Source: Strobilurus pachycystidiatus
Lineage: Eukaryota; Basidiomycota; Agaricomycetes; Agaricales; Physalacriaceae
DNA: 64,000 nucleotides
Reading direction: 5' to 3'
NCBI GenBank assembly: GCA_019915135.1
Contig: JAHLMK010000002.1
Span: 1,922,001-1,986,000 of the forward strand
The translations under genes were made by a program, and so were the position numbers. The notes below the pieces were generated by a model. The model was not told where the DNA came from. It searched no databases and worked only from the letters and a program-made list of their open reading frames with translations. This document shows positions 11,686 through 23,407 of the stretch, piece after piece. The stretch's first letter is position 1. Every line of letters begins with the position of its first letter.

Positions 11686-12318
11686 GCGACGAGTGGGGAG
11701 AGACACAAAGATGGGTCGCCACCATGGGGCCAGAGCTTACTTACTTATACTTACTCCATACCACTAAGTGGCGTGCGGTTCTAGCGGCGGTTGAGGCGAA
11801 AACGGTACGTTAGAGGGAATACCAGGACACTAATTAGAGAGCATCCATGGTCAGCCCGGCATTAGGCGAGTAGAAGAACAGAGATTGCGGGTTTGAATCG
11901 GGTCGAGGTACTAGTAGAGGGTAACAGTAATTGAAGATTACACAATGGAAGGTCACATTCTCGCTGGATCAGAAGGTGAGGCCTTGAGGTACCGCCAACC
12001 CAAAGGGAGTCGATGATTGCACTGCCCCACAGCAATTAGAATCTCCTGCAAATGTAGTCCGCAGCTTAGCAGCAGGGGAAGGAGGCAAATCGTCTTGCAA
12101 GATCAGATCATGCGACTCATGTCGCATGAGAGACAACCGAAGGGCGACAGGCCGTTCTCTTAGACCAATGAGCGGGCATGAAGATTCGAGACTTTGAGCA
12201 CAGCAGCAACTGTTGCACATGAAAGTTGTGAATTCCCTTTACAGTGTACCAGTACATTTACATACATGAACTAAAACCCGAATCGAATTACCCAGAAGAA
12301 AAATGAGGTGTTAGATAA
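11686..12318. other. intergenic, transporter promoter region
   Basis: 633 bp holding the promoter of the MFS transporter and the 3' UTR of the secreted protein gene. The short reading frames here have no coding features. I see no RNA gene. Confidence 0.5.
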
Positions 12319-13232
12319 CTACGCGCGAATGATGTACATCTGCGGGACATTGTTAGTCTCGTCGGTGTAAGTATCGTCAGGAGGGGAACCGGAAATAGAG
12401 TAGTAATGGTCTCCATCGTCACCACTGTACCATCTCTTCCAAAGAGATCCCCCGCAGGTAGCGTCGTAGTATACCCATCCAGCAATGCCCGAGCCGACGT
12501 AGGTGTACTGATATTGCGCGACGGCAGAATCCGCCTCACCCTTGCTGTCGGTGTAGAAGTGGTCACCCTGCTGTTGGCTGTACAACTCGTACAGAGGCAC
12601 GGAGCCGGGGACGCGGTAGCGGAAGATCTTGCCGGCGAGACCGGTGGACGTGAAGCCGTTAGAGCTGACGGTGTTGGAGTCAGGGGAGTAGATGCTGTCT
12701 TTGGTCGACGAGCTGTATCCGCTGTAGAAGTTGCTAGCGGCGCCGGCCACGCCGCAAGTAGGCGGTTTGGAGAGCGTGAAGCACTTGCTTTTCTTGATGC
12801 TGGTGATGCCGTCAGGGGTCTTCTGTCCGCCTGCGTTGGTCGCCTCAGCGGCGGTGATGGGCGAGCCAAAGAGCGAGCAGGTGAAATAGTTGGCAACGCC
12901 GCGCGTGCTTCCTTCTTTATTGACCGCGTTGTTGTCAAGGAAGAAGTTGAACGCGACGCATCCCCGCTCGTCGATGCAACGCTTCTTGCAATCTACAAGC
13001 AATGTTCAGTACTACCGAAGATGGTAAGAGAGAGGGATGACTTACCAGCATGCGGATTACCCTTGCCAACGAGGACGTAGGTCATGTACGCATTCGACTC
13101 GATGGCCCTGTTGGCAGGACAGTGTATATTGCTGAACTTGGTGGTGCGAGAGTCTAAGGCACCGTTTCTCTCCTGGAGAGGCGATGCAACGACGAGAGAG
13201 ATGGCAGTAAGAAGGAGGGCGATAAAGAGCAT
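12319..13232 (-). CDS. secreted cysteine-rich protein with DUF5648-like domain
   Basis: Two exons (13232-13046 and 12992-12319), GTAAGT..GTAG intron of 53 nt, give 286 aa. Residues 1-17 (MLFIALLLTAISLVVAS) are a signal peptide, so the protein is exported. Residues 20 to about 140 are Cys-rich, with DCKKRCIDERGCVAFNFF resembling PAN/apple-type folds. The C-terminal half carries a repeated aromatic pattern, PLYELYSQQQGDHFYTDS then GSGIAGWVYYD and DGDHYYSISG, as in the DUF5648 family common in Agaricomycete secretomes. Biochemical role is unknown; an extracellular binding or wall-associated role is only inference. A TATAAAAG box lies about 72 bp upstream of the ATG. Confidence 0.8.
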
Positions 13233-13303
13233 CTTGTATCAAGCGAGGATATGGAGATGTAGGTCCTGAGGAAGGATGGAGGTCTCTACTGAGATCTAAA
13301 GGG

Positions 13304-13311
13304 CTTTTATA
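13304..13311 (-). promoter_or_regulatory. TATA box of the secreted protein gene
   Basis: Reads TATAAAAG on the minus strand, 72-79 bp upstream of the ATG at 13232. A strong TATA fits a regulated secreted protein. Confidence 0.5.
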
Positions 13312-14426
13312 CACCGGCCATAGAGCCCAGCAAATTGACCCAAGTTCCAAGGTCTCAGGATAGAATCCAGAAGCAGCTCGTCTCTTGGTTTACCAAAGGG
13401 GCGTATCAGGTGAGTGCATTTTCATTAGTCTTAGACAGTTGGGCTTTCATCCTCGACATTTCTAACACAAGATGTCCTGAAGGCCAAGGTAGTACTCAGA
13501 AAAACATGTCCCTCAGGCTCTCCGAGGTCGTTTGTCGGATCTCCGAGTCCACAGCGGCGTGGCTAGACTTCCAGGAAGCACACCAGTCTTGGCATTTCAT
13601 GGCGTGCGGGGCAGGGGCTATCGTGTGTTAGACATTCCAGTCGATTTTGTGCCAGGTAGGCAGACGGAAAGGAAAGAGGAGCATGCCGAAATCAGAATGG
13701 GTTGGTAAAGTGGCGTCGTCGTTTGACGTGGATCTCTTCAATTTGGATCCTGGTAAGTTTGAGGATCTGCAGACAAACTGTTAAGTCTGTGAGGTTAGGA
13801 CTAGGCGGAGGAAGATTGAGGAAGTGATTGAGATTGTTTAAGGGTCTGTCGGACCTAGCCTGACCTAGCCTGAGTCCCGACGATCGTTGTTCCGTGCCTG
13901 AGAGACATGCCTCTTTTTGACCATGACCTCCGCAATCTGATGTCGGCATTTTCGGGGAAGGAATCTCTTTGTAACTCTATCTGAGACGAATAGAACGGGG
14001 CCGGATATCTCACTACACGAAATTTTGAAGAGCCAACCGCCACTTTCTTGACGGCTCTGCAGGCTACTCTCGGACACTCCTCTCCGCCTGCCTACTCTAT
14101 TCGTAAACTCAAAAACATGTCTTGCCCTTGCCTCCTGCCGCGTCTCGCCTTGAGACAAGACAATAACTCATCTCAACTTGAGTTTTGATGGCAACTGTCG
14201 TGGGCTCGATACCCCTCCTCCCCGAGCCTTTCTCGTTAGATTAGTAACGTAGCTCTAGTGTAATATCAAAGCTGTTGTATTCATGTAGATAAGGCATTCG
14301 ATTCTGTATCACTCGGTTTACAGCGACCTCCGGGGAGCTTCCAGCGACACTGGAGGATGCTAAGGATCGATATAAGCACAGCTGACGCGTCAAGAAATCC
14401 CAACAAGGTCGTCACGAGACGTATCA
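13312..14426. other. intergenic, no gene seen
   Basis: About 1.1 kb between the secreted protein gene and the 3' end of the LPMO gene. Short frames on both strands look like chance. A two-unit tandem CCTAGCCTGA-like repeat sits near 13853-13873. Nothing else stands out. Confidence 0.5.
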
Positions 14427-15554
14427 TTAATCACTCCCATCCCAAACGGCGGGCCCAGGAATGATGTAGGTGTTGAAATCTTCTTCGTAGATGTTGAAAT
14501 GAAGCCTGTAAAAGACATTGAACATAGTGAATGTCGAATGCAACTGGAAGACAGACCCAGGCGTGCTATCCGTATACTCTCCGGGGAATGCAGCACCAGT
14601 CGCCGGAAGGGAGGTCGTGCCGGTGCCAGTGACTTTGATCTGAGAGCAAGACGGGTCTAAGGAAACGTCACATAACCCACACAGACCAGATCGTACGGAA
14701 GCAACTTACAGAGCTGGACTCCACGAAGGGGGTTTTGATCGTACAAACTATCCGCCTCATGCAACGCAATGATCTCAACACGGAGGATGTAGTTGCCTGG
14801 AGCAAGGGTGGAAGGGATGTCGAAATTGACCTTACCTAGAGAGAGTTAGATTTCTGATTCTCAAAGTCGAAGCGTAAGGCTGCAGCTTACCCTTGTTGGC
14901 AATCAGCTTGGTCACAGCCCATTGCGAGCCATCATAACCGTCCTCGTAGATCTTAGTCCAGACGGCGGCACCGGGAACAGCGCCCTATGAAGCGACATCA
15001 AGGCTGAGACTTGGCTTGCGATTGGAGTGAGGCTTACAGAAGGTGCCAAGTATGCAACGATTGGACCAAGATGACTGCTGGCGATGATATCGTCGCCGCT
15101 ATGTACCAGGCCAAAGGTTAGAGGAGCTCCACTTCACGCATGCTAAGAAATCAGCGCTAACCGAGTATTGTGGAACCATTCAGCAGTAACGGTCGCGCCC
15201 GCCGCGACACTGACATTCTTCGAAACAGCAGTGGCTCCATTGACGTTACAGAAGACCTGTTGACTGGGAACAGATTCTGCTTAGTTTCGACATTCAAGCG
15301 AGGCTGACGCCGTGGCAACTCACGAAGTCAAATCCTTGGTGGGATCGTTGGTCGGGGGCTGGCGGATGTACACAGCAGCACCGGCGCCTGTGGGCGGTTA
15401 AGTCCAATCCTGCAACGACGACTCGGAGAAGAAGGGATATCCGCGTACCCTGGTCAACACCGTCAACCCAGAGACTCCAGACTCGCGTATGGGCGCTAAC
15501 AGCGCTGATAAAACCCGAGCCGACAATCAGAGTAGACGCCACAGAGAACTTCAT
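14427..15554 (-). CDS. AA9 lytic polysaccharide monooxygenase
   Basis: Secreted copper enzyme (formerly GH61) that cleaves cellulose or hemicellulose chains oxidatively. Eight exons can be joined, with seven short introns. A signal peptide ([21 protein letters not shown]) ends directly before [11 protein letters not shown], giving the obligatory N-terminal copper His. The second copper His is in [14 protein letters not shown] and the axial Tyr in [13 protein letters not shown]. Other marks are [66 protein letters not shown] and the end [19 protein letters not shown]. The protein stops soon after that (WDGSD), so there is no linker or CBM1. Expected to act on plant cell walls; regiospecificity cannot be read from sequence. 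Confidence 0.9.
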
Positions 15555-16365
15555 CGCGGATGATCAAGAAGTTTGGTGGGAAGCAAAACGTGAATTTGAA
15601 GGGAAAGGGAGTGACGGAGAATGGGTGGAAGGAGTGTGGGGCGTTGAGAAGGAGAGGAGAAACATTGGAGAAAAGCTTGCTGGGCATCACGATTCAGCCG
15701 ACTTTTACACGACAATCTGGATGAATGATCCAGCCCAGGTTGAGAATTCACTCTGGGCTTGGCCACCGCAGCATTTACATTATGACTTGGAGAGTAGTGA
15801 AGGCGACCGCGACGCGGTGGTGATGGCGACCACAACGCGACCCATTGTGATCCACAACACACCCACAAAGCGATTGTTAAGCGATAGTCATGCCAAGCCA
15901 ATGTAGTTGTTATGGCGAATCCTGGGAGCCCGGAGAAAGGTGGAAAACTTGGGTACTTGTGCCAAGAACCGCCACGCAAAAGAAGCATAGGAAGGTAGAG
16001 AACATCCGAGAGGCATTCTACGAGAATGAAGACTACAAGTTAGAAGTTGAGAGAGGCGCAAGACTCTTGCGCAGAGAAGTAGAATTAGTGTGGACGAAAA
16101 GCTATATGTCTCCAGACTGTGAGATCAGAAACGTAAAGTGGCGGGAGACTGCTGCTCGGAGAAATTTGATCAGTCGAGGAATGGTTTGATAGTTTGGACG
16201 CATCACTATAATGATACTGCACTCGTGCCACTCGACAATGAGCGATGACCGCACCTGTTCATTACTCTCCAAATTCTACAAACCTGTTTGAGAGAAAAGG
16301 TCTGACGTACTGATACAACAAGAAAGCGATCCATATTCCTCCAGATGCGATGATTTTAAACGCGA
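15555..16365. other. intergenic, LPMO promoter region
   Basis: 811 bp between the LPMO start and the 3' end of the BAR-domain gene, both on the minus strand. Two short plus-strand frames (15625-15906, 15890-16189) have no coding character. No clear TATA box was found. Confidence 0.5.
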
Positions 16366-17585
16366 CTAAGCCCCACATATCGACAGTTCCCTCATCTCCT
16401 GTAAGACGCCCTCAACCTGCGCGTCCAGTTGACCAGCAGCGTAATCATCCCGCACACTGTCATCAAAGTACCTATGGACACTGCATCAGCATTCGCCTGT
16501 GGGCCAATGATCCCGGTGTACTCACCGTTGCACACCGCTGAGCTTTTCGTATCCCTCCTCCGCAAACTTGGACTGCATGCGTATCATCGCTTCGAAGCTG
16601 GGATCGAAGTAAGGTACCCGCAAGTCGAGGAGCTGGGGAATCTCGGCGATGAGCTGGTCGTTCAACATGTCAAAGACCTCTTTCGCTTCGTCGTGCTCTT
16701 GCTGGGCCTGGTAGAAGATGTCAACGCGAGAGTAAGTGGAAGTTCTTTTGAAAGTGTTACCCTTGGCAGCTTCGCGGGATCCTCACTAGGCTTATCGACC
16801 AACTTTCGCAGTCTGCTTCGTGCAGCGTCATAATCAAGCAGCTGAGAAGGATCAGCGACTGGGCGACATGGGTGAGGGTGGCCGGGTTTACCTTCTTGTT
16901 GCGCTTGGCGATGTGCTCATTGACGACAGGGAAGTATGCACACATCTTCCCCAGTGGCTCAGAAATCGCGGTGCGGTATGGTGCATCCTAGAAAGAGAAC
17001 GTCAATGGCGATACGATTGGCCATGAAACAGTTGGCTCACGAGCTCGCGTCCAAAGCTTCCATCCAAGTCTTCGACAGAGCGTTTGTATGCATGGCCGGC
17101 CATAGCACCGTCGGAGGTGCGGTCCGCTGCTCCGTAGAAGGTCTCGAGCGTCTCTGCTATGCGGGCTTGCGCCGCAGTCATTGCTGTGGGTAGCATCGCG
17201 TTGAGAAGGGTTTCCGTGAATGATACAGGAGTAGGGCAGACCTCGCATGGCGTCCCAGTAGCCCTTGCTGTCCTTCTGCAACGCTTGACATTCTTTCTCG
17301 AAACTGTGTGTGTGGTGAGGCAGTGCGGTGGCACACTCAGCGGACCTACGCACACTCGGTATTTGGCCTCCTCATCGGTGAATTCCCTGTCGACGGTCCT
17401 CTCGATTTGACCGGTCTTTTGCATCAACTAGACGATATTGCGGGGTTGGTGTGCCAGGCGTCAAGCAGTCGATAGATTTGTATTCACCGTTGTGCCAGCC
17501 CGATTGACTGATTTTTTGAATCTGAGAAAGCATGAGAGCGCATTGAGGCGGGCGCGAAGATGGCGGCGTACCCTGACCAGCTCAT
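16366..17585 (-). CDS. hob3: BAR-domain protein Hob3/Rvs161 (amphiphysin-like)
   Basis: Membrane-curving N-BAR protein of cortical actin patches, acting in endocytosis with an Rvs167/Hob1-type partner. The ATG at 17585 begins MSWSG, and after an intron the frame continues FKKSVNRAGTTV, MQKTGQIERTVDREFTDEEAKY, FEKECQALQKDSKGYWDAM and AMTAAQARIAETLETFYGAAD. Later exons give GKMCAYFPVVNEHIAKRNKK, LLDYDAARSRLRKLVDKPSED, AQQEHDEAKEVFDMLND, IPQLLDLRVPYFDPSFEAMI and an end at LQEMRELSICGA. The product is about 265 aa, the length of yeast Rvs161, with no SH3 domain, as expected for this branch. Seven or so short introns interrupt it. Confidence 0.9.
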
Positions 17586-17819
17586 CTTGGTGCGCGAAGG
17601 AACGGGAGTAGATGGTGGTAGTTCGGAGGTAAGCACGGCTCGCTGAGTCAGCCGTCTTTGGTGCTCTCGGCTTGCATCGCCTTCCTTCTTACGCCCATCT
17701 TCGCGCTTGGAGTTGAAAGAGAGCGCAGGGCGCCTCAGAATGATGGTCGTTTGAAACAGAGACGAGGTAAGATGTTAACTGTCTATTCATCGATACATGC
17801 CCTTTGATTATACAGTCCT

Positions 17820-18323
17820 CTATACACCTCTTCCCCACCCATCTTCCCCTGCAAAGTTCTGGTATTGCACCACATGATGGTGCGGGTATAGACTGGCGTG
17901 GCAGAAGCACACAACCTCCGGCGGCGACCCGACATTCCAGTCGAGGATAGGTGCAGACCATCGCCATGTATATGCGGGTTGCTGGCCCACTGGCAGCGCC
18001 GTGGGCCCGTACGGCGGTGCGTAACTGGGGCCTGCTGGTGGGTAAGGAAGCTGCGCCTCCACTGGGAACGACGTCGGTGGTGGCGCCGGCCCGTTGCTGT
18101 CCAGTGGCACTCTTTGCTGTGTGTCGATCTTCGGTGGCCTCTGAATCTTCCTCTCCTCCGAAATCACGACCTTGGTGGTTCGCGTATTCTGCACCCCGTT
18201 TATCCACCGATGCGCGCCACTCCACTCCTCCAGCAGCGTATTTAAGCGTGCGAGGTCTGTGGGCTGCAGTGCCTTTTCCGAGCACCACTTCTCCATCAAA
18301 ATGCGTCTTTGTGTTTGCTGCAT
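17820..18323 (-). CDS. hypothetical Pro-rich protein, 167-aa ORF
   Basis: An open frame of 167 aa with coding-like composition: a helical start (MEKWCSEKALQPTDLARLNT, LLEEWSGAHRWINGV), a basic linker (VVISEERKIQRPPKID) and a Pro/Tyr-rich tail (PVEAQLPYPPAGPSYAPPYG). I do not recognise the family. The first residues and a possible upstream exon are uncertain; the inner ATG before EKWCSEK may be the real start. It lies 234 bp upstream of the Hob3 start on the same strand. It could be a chance frame. Confidence 0.35.
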   Translation of the reverse strand: MQQTQRRILMEKWCSEKALQPTDLARLNTLLEEWSGAHRWINGVQNTRTTKVVISEERKIQRPPKIDTQQRVPLDSNGPAPPPTSFPVEAQLPYPPAGPSYAPPYGPTALPVGQQPAYTWRWSAPILDWNVGSPPEVVCFCHASLYPHHHVVQYQNFAGEDGWGRGV

Positions 18324-18961
18324 TGACGTGGGCGAGTGGCGAGAGTCAAGGCCAGGAAGAGGAACTCGGGCATTTCAAGGTTCAAGCGCATCCATCATCT
18401 TTGACCACCAGCTCGTGATCGAGACGCATTGGATTTGGCCACCGTCAATGAGCAGTGGCCTTCACGCGTCAGTGAACGGTGTCCTTGACTCGTCATCGCA
18501 ACTTGCCAATTCGCTGACCTATTTCTTTTTACTGTCATTTACCCTCTAGCCCCCACGATTACTAAAATCACAGAACGGCGTCGCCGAACGGACTCCAAAT
18601 TACAAATGGGACGCAATAGTACACTCGGAATCGGTGTCGAACACGACGGATCCTCCCCTCTGGCTTTCATGCTTTGCTCGTCGCCGCCGAAGTTGGGTCG
18701 GGGTTTTGGACCAACTCAACCCCGTGGTCCGCAAGTCATAAAAATGGTGGCATAAAGGTCTGGGCAATGGTGTTCTGTCAGCTCCAGATCAAAGACCGAG
18801 GAATTCACAGACCCCGCCATTGAGTGTAGCGTTTAGGATGTCCGTCAGATACCTTTTCATCAACAGAACCAAGATCGCGACGCTGACTGCCCAAATATAT
18901 ATATCTCACATGCCATCAATCGGGCTTGTTATAGTGCAAAAAAACTGAAAATTCCACAAAT
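18324..18961. other. intergenic, no gene seen
   Basis: 638 bp between the orphan ORF and the 3' end of the questin-oxidase-like gene. It contains a short ATATATATAT tract near 18,894. No gene or RNA is visible. Confidence 0.5.
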
Positions 18962-20626
18962 TCAATCTGCAATAGTGGCCTCTGGGAAATTGGGATCGTC
19001 GCCCCAGAACCTAGCGGGTTCACCTTCGCGAATTCTCCCCATCCATTCCATCGTCAACGCGGCTGTCCTCACGAACAGCGTCCCATCAACCGTCTCGCCG
19101 CCATCCAGCTCCGTGCCTTTGTATTCTCCAGCGCTGATGCCGCCGAACAGCGACGCAAAATGGGCGAGGGTGCGCTGGGTTTTGGCCAAATGATCATCGG
19201 GGTGGATGAGCGCAGACTGGATGATCTGCAGCCACAGATTCGGGATGATTGCGAGGGGGGAACTCTGCTCGGGGAATGCAGACCTAGATGGCTGGGGCTT
19301 GGGGCCAGGGAAGTCCGTTAGGATTGGTGCTTTGAAGAAGGAGCGCGCAGGGAGCTGGACACGGCCGCCCGCAATCCAAAAGGCGAGGCAACGCGTCAAG
19401 TATCCTCGGAGGAGGAGCGATTTCGATTGTGGATTCGTGAGCGTTGCCATGAAAGAATACAAGGTCAGTGCGCTGGTGACAAGATGCATCCTGTGTGGGG
19501 TAGGATCATCAGGCTTCTGCTTTCGGCATCTACCAGAGGAGGACTCACAGCGTAAAATCAGCCTCGTGATATGTTTGTATGTTGTCCCGCCATGCGCCTA
19601 GGGAGTATATCATTGTGTTGAGGAAAACGACATCTTGCATCTTCTTGGCGACGTCTTTCGGATTCGAGCCATCCACGTACCAATCCGACGCATACCGGTG
19701 TAGGTCCGCGCCGAACTTTGTCGACGTATCAGCAATCGAGCCTTTGAATCCGTTGAACTTGCTGTCGCGCAGGATACGGGCCGCGATACTGAAGACATGA
19801 ACTCCGCCCCCACGAGCGCCGAAGGACGGACTATCGAACAGACTTCTGGGTAAGACTGATGTCGACAAGGAGCCATGTACAGCAGCCTGTGCGAGTCCTG
19901 TTGGGGTCATCAGTACTCATCGATATTTCGCAGCGCAGGAATCTACGTACCCTCAGCTACAAGACCAGGCAGACTGCGAACATACACAGAGTAAGCGTCC
20001 GTGGTCGAGCAGGAATGAAAACATATTCACCTGAACTCAAGCCCATACCCGAGGAATAGCATAGGGTGCATGATGCCATTGAGCAAACGGTTCAGCATCT
20101 CGGGCGGTGTGCCATAAGTGCCACCGTAGTTCGCCTTGGGCGAGAAGATCCACTCCTCCACCACAGCGCCCATCGACTTTCCTTCGAGCAAGCGATCAGA
20201 GAAGAAGTGGAGATAGCCTTGGTAGTAATCAAAGTTGCCCAGATTGTCCGCAAACGTATGTAAGTTGACGGGGGTTGGGGCTCGGAACGCGTATCGCTCG
20301 AGGGTGGTGTGCTGGTCCCAGATCGCCTCTAGGTGATCCGGGGTTCCTCCCAGCGCAAACTCAACAAGTAGATGAAATGGTGTATGGTTGTGGGCGCCGC
20401 GATAGTTGAAGAATCTGGGTGCGGTGCGTTAAATATTGGAAAGTTAACTTGCGGATGTCGAGGACAGCACATACCCATGGTGTTTCTCATAATCCATGCG
20501 CAGGTACTTTCGCACTGCGTCGGTGGATTCGGGGGAGATTCCGGGCCATCGCGTAGGCGTATCCACCGCCAATTGGGGACCAGGCAGGGGCCAGAGAAGC
20601 TCAAGCTGTGCTTTGGTAGGCGCCAT
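18962..20626 (-). CDS. questin oxidase-like protein (DUF4243 family)
   Basis: Member of the questin-oxidase-like family (Baeyer-Villiger-type ring cleavage of anthraquinones in Aspergillus GedK). The first exon starts MAPTKAQLELLWPLPGP and is joined by a GTATGT..CCCAG intron to FFNYRGAHNHTPFHLLVEFA, the family's His-rich start of the helical domain. Further conserved parts are LHFFSDRLLEGKSM, NYGGTYGTPPEMLNRLLNG, HPMLFLGYGLEF, LAQAAVHG, YASDWYVDGSNPKDVAKKMQ and HLVTSALTLYSF. The protein is about 490 aa. No polyketide synthase or other pathway gene is nearby, so a secondary-metabolite role is not supported here; many fungal members are uncharacterised. Confidence 0.75.
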
Positions 20627-21709
20627 GGGGAAATGAGGGAGACAAGAGAAATCTGGGGTACTTCACGTCCATCCAGAGATGATTTAAAAACCAGACTTGA
20701 ATTCGACTACCGAGACGGCTCGGAGATGGAATTGATTACAATCAACCTCGAAGAATTCGGCATGTGCCCACCTGGTGAATGAATTGACAGACAGCTTGCT
20801 CGGTACATAACGCGCTAACGCGTCTATGTAAGTATCACAATCAATGGAAGTTGATGAAGTACTGCCTTACCGGCGTTCTTGTCCACCGGACATTAATTGA
20901 TTTCTTCACACGTCTGAAAGAGTTGTAGGTGGGCTAAGAAGCAGCGGTATTGGCATCGGCAGTTTCGTCATCAGAATTGGAACCGGAACTCTCCCCTTAT
21001 CAGATTAGCTTCGTACTCGGTCCAAGGCTGCGGTCCACCGTGACCTATAACGTCGAGGCCGAGACTAGGTCGGTGGACTATTGACAGACAGCTTGCTCGT
21101 AGCTTTGCCTCTATCAAAATCACTGCCTCACGGCGCTAAGAGATTAGAAGTCTGGAAACGCGTGAAGGACGTTGGACAAGGTTCATATCCAGGCTCACAC
21201 GTGCTCGCGTACGACTTGCCGGACGCGGCCCGAGCTTCGATTCCAAGCTTCGGCAGCTGATCGTTGTACTTCCATCCCTCCTTCCTCTCTGGCCAACTTC
21301 AGGCCACTCTAAACCTTCATTTCCCACGAAGACGGTGGAAAGCGCCCTCCGTTGTAATGATGAATACCTAAACAATGACTATGAAGTTCACCCTGACACG
21401 AGTACAGGGCTTCAATGCATTCTCCAAGGTTCTTGCAATTGTCGTCTTTCTGAAACCCTCTCGCGCCTTGGTCGTAGACTAGTCACTAGTGGCTCACATG
21501 GCATACACTTTCTGATCGGCGTACACGTCCTCCGAGGCAAGCTGGTGACTTTCATTGACATGACATCTATTTTACGACCGGCGTCCTTCGCCACCGGGAC
21601 ACGAATTGAGTTCTGCTTACGGTTTGCTGTCAGCTCCACTCTCCAAATGGAACAGATTAGACGCCCTGCTGATGGGTCATTTTCTATCGATAATCGTACA
21701 GAGAGCGTC
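20627..21709. other. divergent promoter region, no gene seen
   Basis: About 1.1 kb between two head-to-head genes (questin-oxidase-like on minus, vWA protein on plus). The phrase TTGACAGACAGCTTGCTCG occurs twice (near 20786 and 21081), so a small direct duplication is present. Reading frames here look like chance. Confidence 0.5.
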
Positions 21710-21717
21710 TATATAAA
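21710..21717 (+). promoter_or_regulatory. TATA box of the vWA protein gene
   Basis: TATATAAA, 55-62 bp upstream of the ATG at 21772. Confidence 0.5.
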
Positions 21718-21771
21718 TTCACCATCGAGTCGAGACTCAACACTAGTCGCAACGCGCCCAGCTTTCACACA

Positions 21772-23054
21772 ATGCCAGGAAACATCAATATGCCAACCGG
21801 GGAGAAGTCGACGGACATGTAAGACATCTTTCCTAAGTACTTGTGCAGCAGTTTGACAATCTTGTTCAGCGATGTTGTAATCCTTCAGGATGCCACTGGC
21901 AGTCAGCAGCCTTACATCGATGCCGCGCGCCGCTTCGCTGCAGACTACGTCGACGCTATTCGACAAAAGGCCAGCCTGAAAGGCGGTACTGCTCGCTACC
22001 GTGTCATCCCCTTCAAAGATCATCCGGAACAAGGTTGCCCGTGGATTGTGCAAGACTTCAACCCATTTGTTACGAATCCGCAGGACGTGGCGAAGCAGAT
22101 GTCGGCTTTCACCGCAGAAGGAGGCGGTGATGGCCCGGAGGCGCAGATCGACGGGCTTGATGCTGTCCTCCGTTCCGCTTGGAGAGCGGACGCCCAGAGG
22201 ATCGTCCTTCTCATAACCGATGCCCCGCCGCACGGTATTGGCGAGCCTGGTGACCAAATTCCTGCTAGTCACCCCGATGGTCAGTGAATTGCGTCGCTTT
22301 GTCCTGCGCCAGTCTTACAGCGAGCCAGATTTGACTGTCGAGGAGATCCTCAACAGTTATAAGAAGAGGCACACTGTCCTCGTACGGCTTTCATTCTTCT
22401 CCCCTCTCATCGCTCTATTGACACATCTGATAAAGTTCGTGATTGGCTGTGAACCCGCAATTAGCTCATACCAGGTAAGCTTTCACAGCCCTCTCTATTT
22501 CTCCTTCCCTAACATCTATATCAGAAAGCTATACCATTTTACACCAACTTTGCCGAATCCACCGGGTATGAGAACCAATTGACGCACATATTCAGCTCAA
22601 ATTGACGCGTATGCACAGAGGAAAGTATATCTCCCTTCCTCACCCGACCGGGAAAGCCAGTGCGATGAATAATGCAATCGCCGGTTCTGTACTCCAAGCG
22701 AGCGACACCCTGCGCCATAGCGATCAATATGGAGCCTGGATCACAGACAACGCGCATCGCTCTCCCGAAGACATTGCCAAAGAAATGCACAACCACCTGG
22801 CTTGCAAGGGCGAACATATTCACGAAGTTTACCACACCGACCACAACAGCCCCGACCACGACGTCAAGTACCACAACTGCCCGGTTACACGCAGTCATGT
22901 TGATCCGTCTCCCTTTCTGCATTGATTCTATACTGATTTATTTCAGGTCGACAATGTGGTTGACAAAGTTCTTGCTCAACACAAGGCAGACATGGTTCGT
23001 GCTGTTTCCCCGCTTTCGAGATTGAACGGTCGGATTGACAGTTCCCACTCATAG
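21772..23054 (+). CDS. von Willebrand factor A domain protein, VwkA-like
   Basis: Intracellular vWA protein related to the vWA part of alpha-kinase VwkA proteins. Exons at 21772-21818, 21870-22283, 22321-22381, 22436-22474, 22525-22565 and from 22619 join in frame. The vWA domain starts DVVILQDATGSQQPYI (the DxTGS of a MIDAS-like site) and continues RVIPFKDHPEQG, FTAEGGGDGPEAQIDGL, IVLLITDAPPHG and LTVEEILNSYKKRHTVL, ending near FYTNFAESTGGKYISL. A helical C-terminus follows. The end is uncertain: reading on stops at 22925, while an intron ending TTTCAG at 22947 gives VDNVVDKVLAQHKADMVRAV and a stop at 23054, which fits the family better but needs a weak donor. No alpha-kinase domain follows. 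Confidence 0.7.
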
Positions 23055-23407
23055 GCGGATCCTATCCTCGGTGCGATATTTGGTTGAGCTAGCGTCGATA
23101 TTTGTCACTGCACATACAATTATCGGATTATATGTAACATCTTGTCAACGAAGTCAGCAAGGAGAAGATGAGCCTCAGAGGGAACACGAATCAAACACTA
23201 TCAACATGAACATGGAGATAGCTCCGCTTCAAAGCTGGAGTTGATGGCCTTGTGCTTGTGAGTAGGTGGGATTAAGGCGGGATAGGTGATCACATTGGCG
23301 CCGCCGCGCCCCGTTGGATACTTACCTGGCCAACAACACGATTCCAACTTCCGTATCGACAGTGGCTAAAAGATCTAATGTCGTCAAATGTACAAATGCA
23401 CACCGTT
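23055..23407. other. convergent intergenic region
   Basis: 353 bp between the ends of two convergent genes. No gene or terminator structure is recognisable. Confidence 0.45.

Noticed and set aside
12406..13080. 224-aa plus-strand frame across the secreted protein gene
   Set aside because: Antisense of a gene with signal peptide, splice signals and TATA box; composition is reverse-strand Val/Ala/Arg.
13335..13631. 98-aa plus frame in the intergenic region
   Set aside because: No recognisable motif, splice partner or conserved composition.
14427..15554. possible CBM1 on the AA9 protein
   Set aside because: The frame stops right after [10 protein letters not shown]; no linker or Cys pattern downstream.
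18962..20626. start of a polyketide or anthraquinone gene cluster
   Set aside because: Only the questin-oxidase-like gene is present; neighbours are BAR and vWA proteins with no synthase or tailoring genes.
21335..21856. 173-aa plus frame before the vWA gene
   Set aside because: Runs through the TATA box and first exon of the vWA gene in another frame; no motif.
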